Part shown: positions 60,099-64,000 of the stretch, in pieces
How positions within the stretch are numbered: position 1 is the first letter of the stretch
How the letters are laid out: the number at the start of each line of letters is the position of its first letter
Source of the DNA: Oerskovia flava
GTDB lineage: Bacteria > Actinomycetota > Actinomycetes > Actinomycetales > Cellulomonadaceae
Assembly (NCBI RefSeq): GCF_026163685.1
Contig: NZ_JAOXSR010000003.1
Coordinates: 124,001 to 188,000 of the forward strand
Direction of reading: 5' to 3'
DNA: 64,000 nucleotides
The notes under the pieces: generated by a model
Databases searched by the model: none
The model's input: the letters and a program-made list of their open reading frames with translations, nothing else
What the model was told of the DNA's origin: nothing
Position numbers and translations under genes: made by a program

Positions 60099-60776
60099 AT
60101 GGTTGGCACCAGCGTGAACGAGAAGCTGACGATCGACATCTGGTCCGACATCGCCTGCCCGTGGTGCTACGTGGGCAAGCGGCGCCTCGAGACGGCCCTG
60201 GCACAGCGCGCGGCCGCGGGGGACGATCGCGAGGTGGAGATCGTCTACCACTCGTTCGAGCTGGCCCCGGACACCCCGGTCGACTTCGCCGGCTCGGAGG
60301 TCGACTTCCTCGCCGGGCACAAGGGGATGCCGCCGGCCCAGGTCGAGCAGATGCTGGCGCAGATGACCGAGCTCGCGGCCGCGGAGGGCCTGGCCTACGA
60401 CTTCTCCGCGCTCCAGCACACCAAGACGCTCAAGGCGCACGAGCTGCTGCACCATGCCAAGGCGCAGGGCAAGCAGCTCGAGCTGAAGGAGCGCCTGCTC
60501 AAGGCGTACTTCACGGAGGGGCGCCACGTCGGGCGCGCCGACGAGCTCGCCGACCTCGCCGCAGAGGTCGGGCTCGACCGGGACGAGGTCCTGCGGGTCC
60601 TCGAGTCGGGTGAGTACGCCGCGGACGTCGAGGCCGACATCGCGCAGGCCCGCGCCTACGGCATCTCCGGGGTCCCGTTCTTCGTCGTCGACGGCCGGTA
60701 CGGGGTCTCGGGAGCGCAGTCGCCGGACGTGTTCGTCCAGGTGCTCGAGCAGGCGTCCGCCGACCGGGCTGCCTGA
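60099..60776 (+). CDS. DsbA-family (FrnE-like) oxidoreductase
   Basis: 225 aa. Cytoplasmic, no signal peptide. Active site DIACPWCYVGKRRLE (C20-P-W-C23) and the cis-Pro loop GISGVPFFVVDGRYGVSGAQ. FrnE-type polyketide/disulfide isomerase fold. A small gene follows 33 bases downstream. Confidence 0.93.
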   Translation: MVGTSVNEKLTIDIWSDIACPWCYVGKRRLETALAQRAAAGDDREVEIVYHSFELAPDTPVDFAGSEVDFLAGHKGMPPAQVEQMLAQMTELAAAEGLAYDFSALQHTKTLKAHELLHHAKAQGKQLELKERLLKAYFTEGRHVGRADELADLAAEVGLDRDEVLRVLESGEYAADVEADIAQARAYGISGVPFFVVDGRYGVSGAQSPDVFVQVLEQASADRAA

Positions 60777-60809
60777 GCCCGACCCGTCCGACCCTCGAGG
60801 AGAGCACTG

Positions 60810-60980
60810 ATGACCGACACCCCGTCCGCGTCGCACCCGGTGGCGAACCCGCGCCGCACCATGCTCCCGCACGTCGCGGCCCCGCGGGCCGCGACGACCC
60901 CGCCCGCGCAGGCCCTCACGATGGTCGGTGACGTCGACGGCGCCGTCTGCGTCGACGGGGTGTGCGCACTGCCGGAGTAG
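60810..60980 (+). CDS. 56-residue small protein with C-terminal CVDGVC
   Basis: Starts at ATG 60810 after CGAGGAGAG, a strong ribosome site at correct spacing. Product ends GDVDGAVCVDGVCALPE with two Cys four apart; the middle is Pro/Ala/Arg-rich. Follows the DsbA-like gene closely and reads in the same direction, so a redox-related substrate or regulator is possible. No family known to me. Confidence 0.65.
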   Translation: MTDTPSASHPVANPRRTMLPHVAAPRAATTPPAQALTMVGDVDGAVCVDGVCALPE

Positions 60981-60998
60981 CGGCCCCGTGCCGGGGCG

Positions 60999-61928
60999 TC
61001 AGTTGCCCCGGTGGTCCTGGATCGACAACCGCGGCCCGCGTCGTGGCGCCCGGCCGAGCCCGGACACCTCCATGAGCCGCACCACGCGGTAGCGGTGGGG
61101 CGCGTAGGGCGCGAGCAGCTCGAGCATCCGCGCGTCGTCGGCGCGCTCGCGGGCGAGGGCCCAGCCGACGGCCGTCGACAGGTGGAAGTCGCCCACCGAC
61201 ACCGCGTCGGCGTCCCCGAGCGCGCGCTGCGCGACCTCCGCGGACGTCCACACGCCCACGCCCGGGATCGCCTGGAGCCGGGCCCGCGCCGCGGTGGGCT
61301 CGAGGTCGACGCACCCTTCGAGCGCCCGGGCACGGCGCGCGGCGGCCACGATCGTGCGCGCCCGGCCGGGGTCCACACCTGCGCGGTGGAAGTCCCAGGA
61401 CGGGATCGTGGCCCATGTCCCGGCGTCGGGCACGACGCGCAGGTCGCCGGGGGCGGACGCGGGACCAGGCGCCGCCTCGCCGTGGCGGCGCACGAGCCAG
61501 GACCAGGAGCGCCACGCGGCGACCGTCTGGACGCGCTGCTCGAGGATCGCGGGGACCAGCGACTCGAGGACGCGGCGGGTGCGGGGGATCCGCAGGCCGG
61601 GATGGCGGCGGTGCACGTCGTGCAGCGGCGGCGGGGGAACGAACGAGTCCGCCTCGTCCTGCTCACCGAGCAGCGCGGGCAGGTGGCTCAGCGCCTCGGC
61701 CGCGCCCGGACCCCATGCCTGCCCGACGACGGTCCGCGCCCCCGTCTGCTCCAGGCGGCACGTCGCGGGTCCGTCGGGCACGCGGGTCGTGCGCCAGATC
61801 GCGCCGTCGCCGGTGCGCCGGAACGTCGGGTCGTACGGACCGCGGGCGAGGCGGTCCAGCGTGCGGTGCAGGTCGAGCGGGCGGTCCGACACGAACCGTT
61901 CCTCAACCCCCGCTGGTGCGACGAACAC
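60999..61928 (-). CDS. HhH-GPD DNA glycosylase (AlkA-like)
   Basis: 309 aa from GTG 61928, chosen for GGGAGGA 8 bases upstream; GTG 61949 is the alternative. C-terminal helix-hairpin-helix LQAIPGVGVWTSAEVAQRAL followed by the catalytic-region Asp in DAVSVGDFHLSTAVGWAL, in the DNA-3-methyladenine glycosylase II arrangement. Excises alkylated bases. Confidence 0.88.
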   Translation of the reverse strand: MFVAPAGVEERFVSDRPLDLHRTLDRLARGPYDPTFRRTGDGAIWRTTRVPDGPATCRLEQTGARTVVGQAWGPGAAEALSHLPALLGEQDEADSFVPPPPLHDVHRRHPGLRIPRTRRVLESLVPAILEQRVQTVAAWRSWSWLVRRHGEAAPGPASAPGDLRVVPDAGTWATIPSWDFHRAGVDPGRARTIVAAARRARALEGCVDLEPTAARARLQAIPGVGVWTSAEVAQRALGDADAVSVGDFHLSTAVGWALARERADDARMLELLAPYAPHRYRVVRLMEVSGLGRAPRRGPRLSIQDHRGN

Positions 61929-61962
61929 GCCCCCATCCTCCCACCCCACCCGTCACCCATCC

Positions 61963-62040
61963 GCCGAACACGACGTTGGTGCCGTTCTCGACGCGAGAAC
62001 GGCAGCAACGTCGTGTTCGGCGGCGAGGAAGGTCGTGCTC
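61963..62040. repeat. Interspersed palindrome, copy C
   Basis: 28-base arms 61963-61990 and 61994-62021 pair with one mismatch; loop ACG. Tail GGCGAGGAAGGTCGTGCTC. Lies between the RNase HI 3' end and the glycosylase start, both on the minus strand. Confidence 0.92.
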
Positions 62041-62044
62041 GGGG

Positions 62045-62641
62045 TCAGTCGAAGAGGGTGTCCATGTCCCACGGGTCGGCCTGCTTGACCGTGCGCTCAC
62101 CCGGTGCCCGGTCGTCGCCCGATGGGGTGCGGCCGTCGCCCGACGCGCGGCCCTCGCGGGCCGCGGCGGGGACGAGCTCCGGGACGAGCGTGCTGTTGAC
62201 GTCGCCTCGCCCGGCGGCCCACTCCTGGGCGGCGAGACCGGCGAGCTGGTCCGCGCGCTCGTTGAACGGGTCGCCCACGTGGCCGCGGACCCAGCGGAAG
62301 CGGACCGGGCCGCGACGAGCGGTGATCGCGGTGTCGATCGCCTGCACGATCTCGAGGTTCTTCACGGGGGTCCCGCCCGCCGTCTTCCAGCCCTTGCGCT
62401 TCCACGCGACGACCCACTCGGACGAGCACTTGATCGCGTACTGGGAGTCGGACTCGATGAGCAGCGGCTGCTCCCCGGGGTGCGACCGGACCGCCTGGAG
62501 CAGCGCCGTCAGCTCGGCGATCTGGTTGGTCCCGCTCGCTGCGCCGCCGGAGTCGAAGGTCCCGTCGTGGTTGATCCACGCCCATCCGATCGCGCCGCCC
62601 GGGTTGCGCAGGCAGGAGCCGTCGGTGCTGACAGTGATCAC
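62045..62641 (-). CDS. rnhA: Ribonuclease HI
   Basis: 198 aa from GTG 62641 (GCGAGGACGC upstream). Catalytic set: D7 in VSTDGSCLRNPG, Glu in QIAELTALL, Asp in LLIESDSQYAI, Asp in FNERADQLAG. WKTAGGTPVKNLEI matches the basic protrusion. Degrades RNA in RNA-DNA hybrids. The last ~45 residues are an acidic/Gly-rich extension. Confidence 0.95.
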   Translation of the reverse strand: MITVSTDGSCLRNPGGAIGWAWINHDGTFDSGGAASGTNQIAELTALLQAVRSHPGEQPLLIESDSQYAIKCSSEWVVAWKRKGWKTAGGTPVKNLEIVQAIDTAITARRGPVRFRWVRGHVGDPFNERADQLAGLAAQEWAAGRGDVNSTLVPELVPAAAREGRASGDGRTPSGDDRAPGERTVKQADPWDMDTLFD

Positions 62642-62791
62642 AGTGCGTCCTCGCTCGAAGGAGAAGGTATCCGTCGGGGGCCATTGTCCCCCGCGCGGCC
62701 ACCTGCACGTGCACGTGCCCGGGGACACCTCAGGGTCGAACCGGGGGCATCACCCATGGTCGCGGCGTCGTCCACCACCCAGGCTGGGTCC

Positions 62792-63502
62792 ATGAACCTG
62801 ATCGCCTCGTTGTGGGGTCGGCTCGAGGAGTGGCTCTTCGCCCTCGTGGAGTCGGTGTGGGCGCTGCCGACGCTGTTCGTCACGACGGCGGTCGACGGGT
62901 TCTTCCCGCCGATCCCGGGCGAGACGGTGATCGTCATGCTCGCCGTCGCGGCGCGGTCAGGGCACGACGTCGCGCTGTGGGCGGTGCTCCTCGTCGCGGC
63001 GGCGGGTGCGTGGTGCGGCGACCAGATCGCGTACTCGATCGGTCGCGCCGTGGGCACGGAGCGGGTGCGCCTCCTGCGCGGGCCGCGCGGGCGGAGGGCG
63101 GTGGCGTGGGCGTCGGCGCACCTGCTGCGCCGGGGCGCGGCGTTCATCCTCGCCGCGCGGTACGTCCCCGTCGGCCGGACGGCGGTCAACGTCACAGCGG
63201 GTGCGGTGCGCTTCCCGCGGCGGCGGTTCATGGTGATCTCCGCGCTGGCGTCCGCGCTGTGGGCGGCCTTCTCGGTCGTCGTCGGAGTGCTGGCGGCGCA
63301 CTGGTGGGGCGCGCAGCCCTTGCTGGCCGTCGTCGTGGGAGTGGGAACGGGCACGCTGCTGGGTGTGGTCGTGGACCGGGTCGTCGCGCGCCGGCAGCGC
63401 CGGCCGCGGCCGCTCCCGAGCGCCGCCGCCGGACGACGAACGCCCCTCCCCGGTGCGGACCGGGAAGAGGCGTTGGTACGTCGTCGGGCGAGCGTCAGCT
63501 GA
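62792..63502 (+). CDS. DedA / VTT-domain membrane protein
   Basis: 236 aa from ATG 62792; CAGGCT six bases upstream suggests a leaderless start. FVTTAVDGFFPPIPGETVIV and AARYVPVGRTAVNVTAGAVR are the paired re-entrant motifs of DedA lipid-transport proteins. Basic C-terminal tail. Its stop overlaps the FKBP gene's stop by 8 bases. Confidence 0.92.
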   Translation: MNLIASLWGRLEEWLFALVESVWALPTLFVTTAVDGFFPPIPGETVIVMLAVAARSGHDVALWAVLLVAAAGAWCGDQIAYSIGRAVGTERVRLLRGPRGRRAVAWASAHLLRRGAAFILAARYVPVGRTAVNVTAGAVRFPRRRFMVISALASALWAAFSVVVGVLAAHWWGAQPLLAVVVGVGTGTLLGVVVDRVVARRQRRPRPLPSAAAGRRTPLPGADREEALVRRRASVS

Positions 63503-63866
63503 CGCCCAGCAGGTCGATCACGAAGATGAGGGTCTTGCCGGAGAGGCGGTGGCCCCCGCCGGCCGGGCCGTAGGCGAGCTCCGGCGGGACGACGAGCTTG
63601 CGACGCCCACCGACCTTCATGCCCGGGATGCCCTGCTGCCAGCCGGCGACGAGGTTGCGGAGCGGGAAGTTGATGGACTGGCCGCGGTTCCAGGAGGCGT
63701 CGAACTCCTCGCCGGAGTCGTGCTCGACACCCAGGTAGTGGACGTTCACGGTGGAGTCGGGGCCGGCCGCGGGGCCGTCGCCGACGACGATGTCCTCGAT
63801 GACGAGCTCGGTCGGTGCGGGGCCCTCGGGCGCGTCGATCTCGGGGCGGGTGAGTTCGTTGGTCAT
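63495..63866 (-). CDS. FKBP-type peptidyl-prolyl isomerase
   Basis: 123 aa from ATG 63866. TVNVHYLGVEHDSGEEFDAS, VAGWQQGIPGMKVGGRRKLV and PPELAYGPAGGGHRL are the FKBP active-site blocks. No signal peptide, so cytoplasmic. Single-domain, full length. Confidence 0.95.
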   Translation of the reverse strand: MTNELTRPEIDAPEGPAPTELVIEDIVVGDGPAAGPDSTVNVHYLGVEHDSGEEFDASWNRGQSINFPLRNLVAGWQQGIPGMKVGGRRKLVVPPELAYGPAGGGHRLSGKTLIFVIDLLGVS

Positions 63867-64000
63867 CCTCTGATCCAACCCCGCGCGGTCGGGGTCGGTC
63901 AACGCGAGGGGGTGCCGGCCCGTCGTCGGGCAGGCTGTCCGGGGGGACGGCCGCACTTCGAGAGCGGGGCGGACCCCCTGGGCATGTGCGGACGGACGAA

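Noticed and set aside
1-64000. tRNA, rRNA, riboswitch or prophage genes
   Set aside because: None recognised by eye on either strand; a covariance-model scan would be needed to exclude small RNAs.

Overview
The window is 64 kb of very high-G+C DNA with densely packed genes on both strands, many GTG starts, frequent ATGA/GTGA stop-start overlaps, and actinobacterial families (DUF6318 and DUF305 lipoproteins, YhgE/Pip, FecCD iron uptake, a HAIR-type HspR operator, a DmdR/IdeR-type iron box). Together with many secreted polysaccharide- and phosphoester-degrading enzymes this points to a soil actinobacterium of the Promicromonosporaceae/Cellulomonadaceae type (Cellulosimicrobium-like). That placement is inference; no rRNA is present.

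Layout. 0-4.5 kb: the 3' part of a secreted PQQ-dehydrogenase/PKD/DUF1080 protein, then a secreted cupredoxin with six Ig-like repeats; the two share a ~78-residue module. 4.5-6.2 kb: a WXG100-like protein coupled to a lipoprotein. 6.3-13.2 kb: an accessory island with an orphan HipB-like regulator, a nuclease-helicase (DUF2075) fusion, an Excalibur protein, a DUF4143 ATPase, a transposase remnant, an HNH restriction-type endonuclease and a broken LuxR-type response regulator. This is the best candidate for defence biology in the window. 13.3-21.2 kb: GH43 enzyme, metzincin protease, copper-associated DUF6153/DUF305 pair, metallophosphoesterase. 21.3-29 kb: UPF0303, a large helical unknown, a DinB remnant, a lipoprotein plus PKD pair, and Hsp20 with its operator. 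29-39 kb: amidohydrolase, exonuclease/BRCT, two zinc peptidases, RibD-like reductase, DUF429. 39-45 kb: adenosine deaminase, an ABC-2 exporter with a LolA-like protein, and a two-component system. 45-49.4 kb: a siderophore uptake operon under an iron box. 49.5-52 kb: two tandem CNNM/CBS membrane proteins. 52.5-56.5 kb: degenerate ATPase, YhgE/Pip protein and TetR. 56.5-64 kb: housekeeping and repair genes (methyltransferase, MOSC, DsbA-like, HhH-GPD glycosylase, RNase HI, DedA, FKBP).

Cross-cutting signals. (1) An ~80-bp interspersed palindrome occurs three times, each time at the 3' end of a gene. (2) One ~90-residue C-terminal module with two flanking cysteines ends three secreted proteins with unrelated catalytic domains (GH43, metallophosphoesterase, M28 peptidase), suggesting a lineage-specific surface or sorting domain. 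(3) Many genes without a Shine-Dalgarno sequence have a TANNNT-like box 5-7 bases before the start codon, as expected for leaderless transcripts. No rRNA, tRNA, CRISPR array, prophage or intact insertion sequence was seen.
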